From: Paracoccus sp. TOH | Lineage (GTDB): Bacteria > Pseudomonadota > Alphaproteobacteria > Rhodobacterales > Rhodobacteraceae | Reading direction: 5' to 3' | Assembly: GCF_030388245.1 (NCBI RefSeq) | Contig: NZ_CP098360.1 | Location: 1,448,501-1,512,500, forward strand | Length of the DNA: 64,000 nucleotides | Shown here: piece after piece, positions 18,495 to 29,146 of the stretch | Numbering within the stretch: position 1 is the first letter of the stretch | Layout: each line of letters opens with the position of its first letter | Program-made: the position numbers and the translations under genes | Notes under the pieces: generated by a model | Database searches by the model: none | The model's input: only the letters and a program-made list of their open reading frames with translations | What the model was told of the DNA's origin: nothing

Positions 18495-18524
18495 GGTGTT
18501 TCAGCCTGTTGACGGGGTGGGGAA

Positions 18525-18546
18525 CCGGCCCCGCGACGGGGGCCGG
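18525..18546 (-). terminator. Strong hairpin between the two binding-protein genes
   Basis: CCGGCCCC (18525-18532) pairs with GGGGCCGG (18539-18546) around a 6-nt loop in the 69-bp space between the two SBP genes. With no T tract it is more likely an RNA-stabilising or partial attenuation hairpin after the upstream SBP gene than a full terminator. Confidence 0.45.
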
Positions 18547-18563
18547 CCTTGCGCCAGCATGGC

Positions 18564-20279
18564 CTATTGCTGGATGCGGTGCCAGTCCGCGACGTTCCAC
18601 AGCTCGCTGTCCCAGGCGTTCAGCTCGACCCCGCCCAGCGTGTTCGACACCGCCGAGGCGGTGCCGCGATAGACCAGCGGGATCACGGCGTTGCTGTCCC
18701 TGGTCAGCATCTCGTTCAGCGTCCTGCCCATGGCGCCGCGCTCGGCCGGGTCGACGATCTGCGTCATCTCGCCGATCAGCCGGTCGAATTCCGGGTCGCA
18801 ATAGCGGCTGGTGTTCTCGCCCTGCCACTGGTTGTCGGGGCCGGGGATCTTGTCGCAGGTCTGCCGCGCCAGATAGGGCTCGGGGTTGTTGCCCTCGAAG
18901 TTGTTGGCATACATCTCGATATCGGCATAGAACTTCTGGAACGTGTCGGGCGAGCCGGCGTCGCCGCCGAAGAACACCGAAGGATCGACCGTCTTCAGTT
19001 CGGTCTCGACGCCGATCTCGGACCACCATTGCTTGATCAGCGCCTGGAAATCCTGCCGCACCGCGTTGACCGAGGACTGGAACACCAGCGTCAGCCGCTT
19101 GCCGTCCTTTTCGCGGATGCCGTCGCCCCCCGCGACCCAGCCGGCCTGGTCCAGCAGCGCCTTGGCGCCCGCGATATCCTGGGTCAGGCATTCGGTGTTC
19201 TCGGACGCCCAGGCGGCGGGCGCCGGCACCAGGTTGCAGGTCGGCTGGCCGGCGGGGCCGTAGCCCAGCTCGGTCAGCAGCTGGCGGTCGATGGCCATGG
19301 ACAGCGCCTTGCGCACATTGGCATCGGTCAGGATCGGGTGCGGATGCTTGGCCGTCGAGCGTTCGCCCTCGGGCAGGTCGGAACTCGGATCGGTCAGGTT
19401 CACATGGATGCGCTCGACCAGGGAACCGAAGGCGGCGACGTTCTTGCCCTTGCCGGCCGCCTCCATGCCGGCGATCACGTCGGGGGCCAGTTGGGTGTTC
19501 CAGGCATAGTCGAACTCGCCCGTCTCCAGCACGGAACGCGCCGCCGCCGCCGCATCGCCGCCGCCCTTGACCACCAGCCGGGCGAAGGCGGGCTTTTCGG
19601 GGTCGCGATATTCCGGGTTCGCCTCGAAGGTGATGGTGTCGTTGGTGCGGAACTCGACCACCTTGAACGGGCCGGTGCCGATGGGGTTGAAATTCTGCTG
19701 GGTGCAGGTCGGGGCCCTCTCGCCGGTGCAATCCGCGAACTGCGCCTTTTGCAGCACCGGCGACTGCGCGCCCACGAAGGCCGAGAACGGGTCGGGCCGC
19801 GGCGAGACGAAGCTGATCTTCACCGTCAGCTCGTCCACCGCCTCGACCGTCTCGACGCCCTCGAACTTCGCCAGCTGCGCGCAGCCGCCGGAAGGGTCCA
19901 TGCAATAGGCGGCGGTAAAGGCCACGTCCGCGGCGGTGAACGGGCTGCCGTCGGCCCATTTGATCCCCGGCTTCAGCGTCCAGGTGACGCTTTTCAGGTC
20001 TTTGGCGATGCCGCCATTCTCGACCGTGGGCAGTTCGGCCGCCAGCCGCGGCGCGATGGTGCCCTCGGTGGTGAAGCTCGCCAGCGGCTCCAGCGCGATG
20101 GAACTGGCGATGATGTCCTTGGTGCCGGCCGAGAGATAGGGGTTCATCGTCGAGGGCGCCTGCCACATGATGACGCTCAGCTGCCCGTCGCTGCCCCGCG
20201 CGGCAAGGGCGGCCGGGGCCATGGTGGCGGCAAGGGCGGTGGTCGCCGCCGCGCCCAGCATCAGGGTTTCCAGTTTCAT
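18564..20279 (-). CDS. Peptide ABC transporter substrate-binding protein, copy 2 (SBP family 5)
   Basis: Promoter-proximal periplasmic receptor, 571 aa. The signal peptide is M-K-L-E-T-L-M-L-G followed by an alanine-rich core to about residue 27. It has the same architecture as copy 1: M-N-P-Y-L-S-A-G-T-K-D, W-T-L-K-P-G-I-K-W-A-D-G-S-P-F-T-A-A-D-V and N-P-I-G-T-G-P-F-K-V-V. The frame stays open to 21233, but ATG 20277-20279 with AGGAGAG upstream on the minus strand and a signal peptide fixes the start. The divergent ATPase gene shares the 232-bp upstream region, which must contain promoters for both. Confidence 0.93.
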   Translation of the reverse strand: MKLETLMLGAAATTALAATMAPAALAARGSDGQLSVIMWQAPSTMNPYLSAGTKDIIASSIALEPLASFTTEGTIAPRLAAELPTVENGGIAKDLKSVTWTLKPGIKWADGSPFTAADVAFTAAYCMDPSGGCAQLAKFEGVETVEAVDELTVKISFVSPRPDPFSAFVGAQSPVLQKAQFADCTGERAPTCTQQNFNPIGTGPFKVVEFRTNDTITFEANPEYRDPEKPAFARLVVKGGGDAAAAARSVLETGEFDYAWNTQLAPDVIAGMEAAGKGKNVAAFGSLVERIHVNLTDPSSDLPEGERSTAKHPHPILTDANVRKALSMAIDRQLLTELGYGPAGQPTCNLVPAPAAWASENTECLTQDIAGAKALLDQAGWVAGGDGIREKDGKRLTLVFQSSVNAVRQDFQALIKQWWSEIGVETELKTVDPSVFFGGDAGSPDTFQKFYADIEMYANNFEGNNPEPYLARQTCDKIPGPDNQWQGENTSRYCDPEFDRLIGEMTQIVDPAERGAMGRTLNEMLTRDSNAVIPLVYRGTASAVSNTLGGVELNAWDSELWNVADWHRIQQ

Positions 20280-20511
20280 CGCTCTCTCCTGTCGGTGGAT
20301 CTGCGCGGGACGTCTGGCACCGCCGGCCCCGGTGGCCGTCTGCCTGCTCTGCCGTTTCCCCGGTCCTGCTGTCCCTCGGTTGCGCCGAGTTTCAGACAGG
20401 TTCCGGATCAAAAGCAAGAAACAAGTTCCGCCCCGGTTTGCGGTTGCAATGTGACCGCGGGGCATTAGCCTGAATGCCGCAGCAATGGGCGGGTGATGGT
20501 CGGGGGTGCGG

Positions 20512-22341
<1,830 letters not shown>

Positions 22342-22467
22342 GCCGCCTGCTGACCGCTGGGCCCGAGACGGAGGCGCCCCGCGGCCTGTTGCGGTCGGGG
22401 TGCTTGCGTCCGGCGGTGGACGCCCTGTGTACGCCCGGTGTACGGCCGCTGCACGGCGATCACCGCC

Positions 22468-22493
22468 AAAACCCCGGCAATTGCCGGGGTTTT
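22468..22493. terminator. Perfect 26-bp palindromic terminator
   Basis: Bases 22468-22493 form an uninterrupted palindrome: A4 C4 GGCAA on the left and its exact complement TTGCC G4 T4 on the right. The GC-rich stem with flanking A and T runs makes a bidirectional rho-independent terminator, placed after the ATPase gene and before the M20 gene. Confidence 0.85.
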
Positions 22494-22598
22494 CGCGTTC
22501 CGGCCCCGGCGCGGTGCACGGCGCAACGCCCGCAGCCGTTGCGCGGCCTTGCGGCGCTGGGCGAAAGGCGTAACCTTCCCGGCGAAGGAGATTGTCAC

Positions 22599-23768
22599 AT
22601 GCCCGTCAAGAACCGCTTTGCCGACCTGCTGCCCGAGATCACCGCCTGGCGCCGCGACTTCCACCAGAACCCCGAACTGGATTACCAGGTCCACCGCACC
22701 GCCGGCCGCGTCGCCCAGCTCTTGCGCGAATTCGGCGTGGACGAGGTCGTCGAGGGCGTCGGCCGCACCGGCGTGGTCGGCGTCGTCAAGGGCCGCAGCG
22801 ACAGCAGCGGCCGGGTGATCGGCCTGCGCGCCGACATGGACGCGCTGCCGATCCGGGAACAGACCGGCGTGGAATATGCCTCGAAAAATCCGGGGGTTAT
22901 GCATGCTTGCGGCCATGACGGTCATACTGCCATGCTGCTCGGCGCGGCGAAATACCTGGCCGAGACGCGGAATTTCGACGGTCGTGCCGTGCTGATCTTC
23001 CAGCCCGCCGAGGAGGGTGGGGCAGGCGGCCTGGCCATGGTCCGGGACGGGCTGGTCGAGCGCTGGGGCATCCAGGAATTCTACGGCATGCACAACATGC
23101 CCGGCTATCCGGTGGGCAGTTTCGCCATCCGCGAAGGCGCGATGATGGCCGCCGCCGACCAGTTCGACATCCTGGTCACCGGCAAGGGCGGCCATGCCGC
23201 CAAGCCGCACGAGGCGATCGACACGCTGCTGGTGGCGGCGCAGATCATCGTGGCGCTGCAATCGGTGGTGTCGCGCAATGTCGATCCGCTGAAAAGCGGC
23301 GTGGTCTCGGTCTGCATGGTCGAAACCGACTCGACCGCCCACAATGTCATCCCCCAAGAGGTGAAGCTGAAAGGCACCGCCCGCAGCCTCGCCCCCGAGG
23401 TGCGCGACCAGCTGGAGGACGGCATCAAGCGCGTTGCGGCCAATGTCGCCGCCGCCTTCGGCGCCACCGCCGAACTGCATTACGAGCGCGGCTATCCGGT
23501 GACGGTGAACCACCCGGAAGCCACTGTTTTCGCGATGGAAGTGGCGCGTGAGATCGCCGGAGAGGTGAACACGGACATGCAGCCGCTGATGGCGGGCGAG
23601 GATTTCAGCTACATGCTGAACGAACGGCCCGGCGCCTATATCTTCGTCGGCAACGGCGACACGGCGATGATGCACCACCCGGCCTATAATTTCGACGACA
23701 ATGCGATTCCGGCCGGGTCGAGCTGGTATGCCGGCATGGTCGAGGCGCGGATGCCGATCCCGGCGTGA
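22599..23768 (+). CDS. M20 family amidohydrolase (hippurate hydrolase-like)
   Basis: Zinc-dependent hydrolase of 389 aa that cleaves N-acyl amino acids or small peptide-like amides. Metal-ligand blocks are G-L-R-A-D-M-D-A-L-P-I, M-H-A-C-G-H-D-G-H-T-A-M-L-L-G-A-A and Q-P-A-E-E-G-G-A-G-G. The dimerisation domain starts near residue 185 (G-K-G-G-H-A-A-K-P-H) and the last metal region is M-A-G-E-D-F-S-Y-M-L. ATG 22599 has GAAGGAG 8 bp upstream; the open frame to 22389 is ignored. Its place after the peptide importer suggests it processes imported substrates, although a terminator separates them. Confidence 0.92.
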   Translation: MPVKNRFADLLPEITAWRRDFHQNPELDYQVHRTAGRVAQLLREFGVDEVVEGVGRTGVVGVVKGRSDSSGRVIGLRADMDALPIREQTGVEYASKNPGVMHACGHDGHTAMLLGAAKYLAETRNFDGRAVLIFQPAEEGGAGGLAMVRDGLVERWGIQEFYGMHNMPGYPVGSFAIREGAMMAAADQFDILVTGKGGHAAKPHEAIDTLLVAAQIIVALQSVVSRNVDPLKSGVVSVCMVETDSTAHNVIPQEVKLKGTARSLAPEVRDQLEDGIKRVAANVAAAFGATAELHYERGYPVTVNHPEATVFAMEVAREIAGEVNTDMQPLMAGEDFSYMLNERPGAYIFVGNGDTAMMHHPAYNFDDNAIPAGSSWYAGMVEARMPIPA

Positions 23769-23776
23769 CGGCCGGG

Positions 23777-23797
23777 CCGGGGGCCGTCTGCCCCCGG
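23777..23797 (+). terminator. Hairpin after the M20 gene
   Basis: CCGGGGGC (23777-23784) and GCCCCCGG (23790-23797) form a perfect 8-bp stem with a 5-nt loop, 9 bp after the stop. The T run is poor. Confidence 0.5.
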
Positions 23798-23830
23798 ACC
23801 CCCGAGGGTATTTGCGAAACGGAGAAAGCA

Positions 23831-23846
23831 GGGGCCGCGCGGCCCC
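23831..23846 (-). terminator. Hairpin after lpdA
   Basis: GGGGCCGC/GCGGCCCC is a perfect 16-bp palindrome 15 bp beyond the lpdA stop on the minus strand, followed there by TGCTTTCTCC. It is a likely terminator of the convergent pair. Confidence 0.5.
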
Positions 23847-23860
23847 CGCCGCGGAGCCGT

Positions 23861-25267
23861 TCAGAAATGGATGGCGCGGCCATAGGCCGAGAGCGTGGCC
23901 TCGTGCAGCATTTCCGACAGCGTCGGATGCGGGAACACCGTCTCCATCAGCTCGGCCTCGGTGGTTTCCAGCGTGCGGCCGACGACATAGCCCTGGATCA
24001 GTTCGGTGACTTCCGCGCCGACCATGTGGGCGCCCAGGAGTTCGCCGGTCTTGGCGTCGAACACGGTCTTGATCAGCCCCTCCGGCTCGCCAAGCGCGAT
24101 GGCCTTGCCGTTGCCGATGAACGGGAAGCGGCCGACCTTGACCTCGTAACCCGCTGCTTTCGCTTTCTCTTCCGTCAGGCCGACCGAGGCGACCTGCGGG
24201 TTGCAATAGGTGCAGCCGGGGATCGAGTTCGGCTTGATCGGATGCGGGTGCCCGCCGGCGATCAGTTCCGCCACCATCACGCCTTCATGGCTGGCCTTGT
24301 GCGCCAGCCAGGGCGCGCCGGCCACGTCGCCAATGGCATAGAGCCCCTCGACGCCGGTGCGGCAATATTCGTCGGTGACGACATGGGTGCGGTCGATCTT
24401 GGCGCCCAGCTTTTCCAGGCCGAGATTTTGCACGTTGCCGACGATGCCGACGGCCGAGATCACCGTGTCGAATTCCTGGGTCTCGGTCTTGCCGCCGGTC
24501 TCGATATGGGCGGTGACCTTGCCGCCGCCTTTTCCATCGGGGGCGCGGTCGAGCTTCTTGACCGTGGCCTTTTCCAGGATCTTCATGCCCTGCTTGACGA
24601 ACTGCTTTTTCGCCAGGGCCGAGATCTCGGCATCCTCGACCGGCAGCACGCGGTCCATGACCTCGACCACCGTGGTATCGGCGCCCAGCGTATTGAAGAA
24701 GCTGGCGAATTCGATGCCGATCGCGCCCGAGCCGATGACCAGCAGCTTTCCGGGCATACGCGGCGGCTGCAGCGCATGCTTGTAGTTCCAGACCAGGTCG
24801 CCGTCGGGCTCCAGCCCCGGCAGTTCGCGGGCGCGGGCGCCGGTGGCGAGCACGATGGATTTCGCGGTGACTTCCTCGGCGCCCTTGTCGGTCTTGACAC
24901 TGATCTTGCCGGGGGCGGCCAGCGTGGCCTCGCCCATGATGACGGTGACCTTGTTCTTCTTGAGCAGGTGGCCGACGCCGCCGGCAAGCTGTTTGGCCAC
25001 GCCGCGCGAACGCTGCACGACCGCGCCCAGGTCATAGCCGATCCCGTCGGCAGAGAGGCCGAATTCCTTGGCGCGGTGCATGAGGTGAAAGACCTCGGCC
25101 GAACGCAGCAGCGCCTTGGTCGGGATGCAGCCCCAGTTCAGGCAGATGCCGCCCAGATGCTCGCGCTCGATGCAGGCCACCTTCAGCCCCAGCTGCGCGC
25201 CGCGGATGGCGCAGACATAGCCGCCAGGGCCGGAACCGATCACCACCATGTCGAAGCTCTGCGCCAT
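23861..25267 (-). CDS. lpdA: Dihydrolipoyl dehydrogenase
   Basis: FAD enzyme (E3) that reoxidises dihydrolipoamide of 2-oxo acid dehydrogenase or glycine cleavage complexes, 468 aa. The N-terminal FAD fold is V-V-I-G-S-G-P-G-G-Y-V-C-A-I-R. The redox disulfide is G-G-I-C-L-N-W-G-C-I-P-T-K, the NAD fold is L-V-I-G-S-G-A-I-G-I-E-F-A, and the second FAD motif is Y-A-I-G-D-V-A-G-A-P. The C-terminal catalytic H-x-H-P-T-L-S-E appears as F-P-H-P-T-L-S-E. No E1/E2 gene is adjacent, so which complex it serves is open. DUF924 lies upstream on the same strand. Confidence 0.96.
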   Translation of the reverse strand: MAQSFDMVVIGSGPGGYVCAIRGAQLGLKVACIEREHLGGICLNWGCIPTKALLRSAEVFHLMHRAKEFGLSADGIGYDLGAVVQRSRGVAKQLAGGVGHLLKKNKVTVIMGEATLAAPGKISVKTDKGAEEVTAKSIVLATGARARELPGLEPDGDLVWNYKHALQPPRMPGKLLVIGSGAIGIEFASFFNTLGADTTVVEVMDRVLPVEDAEISALAKKQFVKQGMKILEKATVKKLDRAPDGKGGGKVTAHIETGGKTETQEFDTVISAVGIVGNVQNLGLEKLGAKIDRTHVVTDEYCRTGVEGLYAIGDVAGAPWLAHKASHEGVMVAELIAGGHPHPIKPNSIPGCTYCNPQVASVGLTEEKAKAAGYEVKVGRFPFIGNGKAIALGEPEGLIKTVFDAKTGELLGAHMVGAEVTELIQGYVVGRTLETTEAELMETVFPHPTLSEMLHEATLSAYGRAIHF

Positions 25268-25309
25268 GGATGCTCCCCTCTCAGAAAAGATAGTTCAGCG
25301 TTAAACCAT

Positions 25310-25894
25310 TTATTCCAGGTCAGCAAGCGACAGCTTGCCGGCGACCAGTGCGCCATAGCCGCCGGCCTCCATCACGCGGGTTTCCGCCGCCGTCGGCACG
25401 CGTTTCAGCGCCGCGTTGCGCCAGGGGAAGCGGCCGAATTTCGCGATGGTGTCGCGGTGCAGCTCGGCGTGGCGCAGGTTTTCGCCCGGCATGAACTCGG
25501 CGAACAGCGCGACCGCGCGTTCCTGGTCGGCCAGATCCTCGGCATGCTCGAAGGGCAGATAGAAGAACTGCCGGCCGGGCGGGGCGATGCGCAGGTGGAA
25601 GCCGTTCCCGATGGCCTCGCGGGCGAGGCTGCGGGCCAGCGGGTCGGTGTCGAAGGCGCGCGGATCATCCCGGAACATGTTGCGCGGAAACTGGTCGGTC
25701 AGGATCAGCGCCGCCAGCGCGCCCTCGGGCGTTCTGGCCCAGCCCGGCGCCAGGTCGGCAGCGCGTTCCCAGGCGGGCAGGAAGCGCTGGCGGATGGTTG
25801 CGTCCAATGCGTCCGAGCGGGCGTACCAGCCCGCCTCGCCGATTTCGTCCAGCCAGAAGCGGTTGATGCCTTCGGGTGTCATGGTTTCGGTCAT
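25310..25894 (-). CDS. DUF924 family protein
   Basis: A 194-aa all-helical, TPR-like protein family of unknown function. Recognised by F-W-L-D-E-I-G-E near the N-terminus, the block A-A-L-I-L-T-D-Q-F-P-R-N-M-F-R at about residues 62-76, and Q-F-F-Y-L-P-F-E-H-A-E-D in the middle, then F-G-R-F-P-W-R-N. M-T-E-T-M-T-P-E-G gives two possible starts four codons apart. The gene lies 42 bp upstream of lpdA on the same strand. Two T-A-A-rich lines between them show no clear signal. Confidence 0.88.
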   Translation of the reverse strand: MTETMTPEGINRFWLDEIGEAGWYARSDALDATIRQRFLPAWERAADLAPGWARTPEGALAALILTDQFPRNMFRDDPRAFDTDPLARSLAREAIGNGFHLRIAPPGRQFFYLPFEHAEDLADQERAVALFAEFMPGENLRHAELHRDTIAKFGRFPWRNAALKRVPTAAETRVMEAGGYGALVAGKLSLADLE

Positions 25895-25951
25895 GGCTGC
25901 GCCCTCCGTTTTCCGGGATGGTTGCAGAGCCGGCTGGTCGCCGCAACCCCG

Positions 25952-27196
25952 TCAGACGGGTTTGGCGGCGTCGTCGGAACTGGCGGTTTCCAGCGCCGCC
26001 TCGACCGCGACCGGGGTGGCCGAGGGGGCGATGACCGCGAAGTTCTGATCCAGCGCCGGGGTCGGGCGGCGGGTGCGCCGCCAGCCGGCATAGAAGGTCA
26101 GCGCCGCCAGCAGCGCGCCGATATAGATCCAGAACCCGTCCGGCCCCAAAAGCGACATCAGCCAGCCGGTGATCAGCGGCCCGGCCATGGCGCCGACGCC
26201 GTTGATGAACAGCAGCCCCGCCGAGGCCGCCGCCATGTCCGAGGCGTCGAGAAAGTCGTTGGTATAGGCCAGCAGCAGCGAATAGACCGGATTGGCGACG
26301 CCGCCGATCAGCGCGGCGGCCAGCAGCAGCCCCCAGATGCCCGGCTGCAGCGTCACCGTGGCGAGACAGACCAGGGCGCCAAGCGCGCTGAGTCCCAGCA
26401 CGATGAAGCGGCGGTCGCCATGGTCCGACAGCCAGCCGATCGGATATTGCAGGAACAGCCCGCCGGCATAGATCGCGGCGACGAAGGCCGAGATCTCGCG
26501 CACCGACAGCCCCTTGGTCGAGCCCCAGACCGAGGCCATGCCGAACAGCGCCGAGAACACCCCGCCCATCAGGAAGAGGCCGATGCAGCCCAGCGGCGAG
26601 ACGCGGAACAGGTCGCCGAAGCTCATGCGTTTCAGCGTGGCGAATTGCGGCGCGGGCTGGGTCGACAGCAGGATGGGCAGGAAGGACAGGCTGACCAGCA
26701 CCGAGGGGATCACGAACAGCAGGTAGCCGGCCGGATCCGCCGTGTTCATCAGCAGCTGCGCCGAGATGATGCCCAGCATCTGCATGATCATATAGGCCGA
26801 CATGGCCTGGCCGCGGGTCTGGTTCGTGGTGCCGGCGTTCAGCCAGCTTTCGGCGGTGATGTAGACGCCCGAGAAGCAGAAGCCGATCAGCAGCCGCATC
26901 AGCGACCAGGCGATCCAGTGCGGCGCCGCCGCGTAAAGGATCAGCACCGAGGAGATCAGCGAGCCGAGCGCCGCGAAGACCCGCACATGGCCGACATTGC
27001 GGATCAGCTTGGGCACCACGCGCGAGCCGAGCAGGAAGCCGCCGAAATAGGCCGACATCACCACCGACATCTGGGTGGTCGAGATGTCCTCGATCTTGCC
27101 GCGGATGCCCAGAAGCGTGCCCTGCATCCCGTTCCCGACCATCAAGAGCAGGATGCCCAGAAGCAGCGGCCAGGTGGTGCGGAGCACGGTAAGCAT
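25952..27196 (-). CDS. MFS transporter (YcaD-like)
   Basis: A 414-aa inner-membrane protein with about 12 hydrophobic segments of the major facilitator fold. The first half begins T-W-P-L-L-L-G-I-L-L-L-M-V-G-N-G-M-Q-G-T. The loop 2/3-like motif is Y-F-G-G-F-L-L-G-S-R-V-V-P, and a central cytoplasmic loop follows L-S-T-Q-P. Substrate unknown. The start ATG at 27194-27196 overlaps the queA stop (27196-27198), so the transporter is translated after queA on the same messenger. The longer frame up to 27553 is the queA region read in another frame and is discarded. Confidence 0.87.
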   Translation of the reverse strand: MLTVLRTTWPLLLGILLLMVGNGMQGTLLGIRGKIEDISTTQMSVVMSAYFGGFLLGSRVVPKLIRNVGHVRVFAALGSLISSVLILYAAAPHWIAWSLMRLLIGFCFSGVYITAESWLNAGTTNQTRGQAMSAYMIMQMLGIISAQLLMNTADPAGYLLFVIPSVLVSLSFLPILLSTQPAPQFATLKRMSFGDLFRVSPLGCIGLFLMGGVFSALFGMASVWGSTKGLSVREISAFVAAIYAGGLFLQYPIGWLSDHGDRRFIVLGLSALGALVCLATVTLQPGIWGLLLAAALIGGVANPVYSLLLAYTNDFLDASDMAAASAGLLFINGVGAMAGPLITGWLMSLLGPDGFWIYIGALLAALTFYAGWRRTRRPTPALDQNFAVIAPSATPVAVEAALETASSDDAAKPV

Positions 27197-28251
27197 CACG
27201 GATCCTTCGGAATCAGCAGGGAGGCGTCGCCATAGCTGAAGAAGCGATAGCCTGATTCCACCGCATGGCGATAGATCCTGCGGATGCGATCCTGGCCCAT
27301 CAGGGCGCTGACCAGCATCAGCAGGGTCGATTTCGGCAGGTGGAAATTGGTCATCAGCGCATCCGTCACCCGGAAACGATAGCCGGGATAGATGAAGATC
27401 TCGGTAACGCCGCTGAACGGGTGCACGCTGCCGTCCTCGGCCGCCGCCGATTCGATCAGCCGCAGCGCCGTGGTGCCGACCGGGATCACCCGTCCGCCTT
27501 CGGCGCGGGTGCGGTTGATCGCCGCGGCGGCCTCGGGCGTGACCTCGCCCCATTCGCCGTGCATCCGATGCGTGGTCACGTCCTCGACCTTGACCGGCAG
27601 GAAGGTGCCGGCGCCGACATGCAGGGTGACATGGGCGAAGCGCACGCCGCGCGCCGCCAGCCGCTCGAGCAGCGCGCGGTCGAAATGCAGGCTGGCGGTC
27701 GGCGCCGCCACCGCGCCCGAGCGGCGGGCCCAGACGGTCTGGTAATCCTCGCGGTCGGCCTCGTCCGGCGGGCGCAGCGCGGCGATATAGGGCGGCAGCG
27801 GCATGGCGCCGACCTGCGCCAGCGCGGCGTCGAACGCCTCGCCCGCGGCGTCGAAGCGCAGGGTCAGGGCGCCGTCCGAGATCGCCGCCACTTCGGCCGA
27901 GAGCGCCTCGGAAAAGCGGATCACCTCGCCGGGCCGCAGCTTGCGCAGCGGCTTGGCCAGCGCCCGCCAGCCGTCGGCGGCGGGCTCCAGCAGCGTGATC
28001 TCGACCTTCGCCACCGCCTCGCCCTGTGCGGTCCGGCGCGTGCGGGTGCCGGTCAGCCGGGCAGGGATCACCTTGGTGTCGTTCAGTACCAGCAGGTCGC
28101 CGGGCTCCAGAAGGTCGGTCAGGTCGCGCACATGCAGGTCGCGGAGCGAATCGCCCTGGGCCAGCAGCAGCCGCGCCGACGAACGCGGGCGCGCCGGGCG
28201 GGTCGCGATCAGCGTTTCGGGCAGGTGAAAGTCGAAATCGTCCAGCTTCAT
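27196..28251 (-). CDS. queA: S-adenosylmethionine:tRNA ribosyltransferase-isomerase
   Basis: Transfers the ribosyl part of SAM to preQ1 at tRNA position 34, making epoxyqueuosine, 351 aa. Typical features are the N-terminus [15 protein letters not shown], the block [21 protein letters not shown] followed by [10 protein letters not shown], and the C-terminal [15 protein letters not shown]. Divergent from bfd with 120 bp between. Coupled to the MFS gene by stop/start overlap. Confidence 0.96.
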   Translation of the reverse strand: MKLDDFDFHLPETLIATRPARPRSSARLLLAQGDSLRDLHVRDLTDLLEPGDLLVLNDTKVIPARLTGTRTRRTAQGEAVAKVEITLLEPAADGWRALAKPLRKLRPGEVIRFSEALSAEVAAISDGALTLRFDAAGEAFDAALAQVGAMPLPPYIAALRPPDEADREDYQTVWARRSGAVAAPTASLHFDRALLERLAARGVRFAHVTLHVGAGTFLPVKVEDVTTHRMHGEWGEVTPEAAAAINRTRAEGGRVIPVGTTALRLIESAAAEDGSVHPFSGVTEIFIYPGYRFRVTDALMTNFHLPKSTLLMLVSALMGQDRIRRIYRHAVESGYRFFSYGDASLLIPKDP

Positions 28252-28371
28252 GAGCTTAGGTTCTGTCCGGCCGCTTCGGAGGCGTCAAGGCGGCGGTCAT
28301 CACAAAGTGAAAAACTCAGGCTTTACTTCTCCGAGGATTTTGCTAAGTCTTGGGGCAATCAAGGTGAGCCC

Positions 28372-28662
28372 ATGATCGTCTGCCATTGCACCCAGATTTC
28401 CGACCATGACATCCGAGCCGCCGTCGACTGGATGCGGGCCGCCGATCCCGAGACGATCATCACCCCCGGCAAGATCTATCACGCGCTTGGCAAGCGCGCG
28501 GATTGCGGCGGCTGTATGCCCTTGTTTCTGGACACCATGCGCGGATGCGATAATCTGGCGGTGCCTCCCATCCTGAGAGGATTGAGAGCCAACCGTACAG
28601 GGGTGAGCCATGAAGGGCGACGCAAAGGTCATCGACTATCTCAACGCAGCGCTACGGTCTGA
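28372..28662 (+). CDS. bfd: Bacterioferritin-associated ferredoxin
   Basis: Small [2Fe-2S] protein that reduces the bacterioferritin core so iron can be released. The four cluster cysteines are visible in M-I-V-C-H-C near the start and D-C-G-G-C about 40 residues later. At 96 aa it is longer than typical Bfd (about 65). The extra tail is basic (R-G-L-R-A-N-R and H-E-G-R-R-K-G-H-R) and its last 53 nt lie inside bfr in another frame. ATG 28372 follows AAGGTGAG. The AT-rich stretch just upstream (28300-28365) is the likely promoter region; I could not identify an iron-regulator box with confidence. Confidence 0.88.
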   Translation: MIVCHCTQISDHDIRAAVDWMRAADPETIITPGKIYHALGKRADCGGCMPLFLDTMRGCDNLAVPPILRGLRANRTGVSHEGRRKGHRLSQRSATV

Positions 28663-29095
28663 ACTGACCGCCGTCAGCCAATATTGGCTGCATTACCGTC
28701 TTCAGGAAGACTGGGGCTACGGCAAGGTCGCCGACAAGTCCCGGGCCGAATCGATCGAGGAAATGCATCACGCGGATCGGCTGATCCAGCGAATCATCTT
28801 CCTGGAAGGGCATCCGAACCTGCAGAAGCTGGATCCGCTGCGGATCGGCCAGAATCTCAAGGAAACGCTGGAATCCGATCTGGCGGCCGAATACGACGCC
28901 CGCAGCCTGTATATCGAGGCGCGGGAATATTGCGACAAGGTCGGCGATTACGTCAGCCGCAGCCTGTTCGATTCGCTGCTGGCGGATGAGGAAGGCCATA
29001 TCGACTTCCTCGAAACCCAACTGGGTCTTTACGAGCAGATCGGCGCGCAGAACTACGGCCAGCTCAACGCCAAATCGGCGGACCAGGCCGAGTAA
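28610..29095 (+). CDS. bfr: Bacterioferritin
   Basis: A 161-aa, 24-mer iron-storage protein. The ferroxidase ligands are in place: Glu18 (S-E-L-T-A-V-S-Q-Y), Glu51 and His54 (I-E-E-M-H-H-A-D), Glu94 region (D-L-A-A-E-Y-D-A-R), and Glu127/His130 region (D-E-E-G-H-I-D-F). Met52, the haem ligand, is present in E-E-M-H-H, so this is a haem-binding Bfr subunit rather than a plain ferritin. ATG 28610 is preceded by GGGGTGAG within bfd. A terminator hairpin follows 22 bp after the stop. Confidence 0.97.
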   Translation: MKGDAKVIDYLNAALRSELTAVSQYWLHYRLQEDWGYGKVADKSRAESIEEMHHADRLIQRIIFLEGHPNLQKLDPLRIGQNLKETLESDLAAEYDARSLYIEAREYCDKVGDYVSRSLFDSLLADEEGHIDFLETQLGLYEQIGAQNYGQLNAKSADQAE

Positions 29096-29116
29096 CCGGC
29101 GGAGCATCTCGCGCAT

Positions 29117-29135
29117 GGGGGGCCGCCGGCCCCCC
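29117..29135. terminator. Bidirectional terminator between bfr and the phosphatase gene
   Basis: G6-CC (29117-29124) pairs with GG-C6 (29128-29135) around a 3-nt loop, between two convergent stops. TTGAAA follows on the plus strand. Confidence 0.65.
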
Positions 29136-29146
29136 TTGAAACGCTT

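Noticed and set aside
23765..27235. Plus-strand open frame of over 1100 codons across lpdA, DUF924 and the MFS gene
   Set aside because: Antisense to three recognisable minus-strand genes; low-complexity product.
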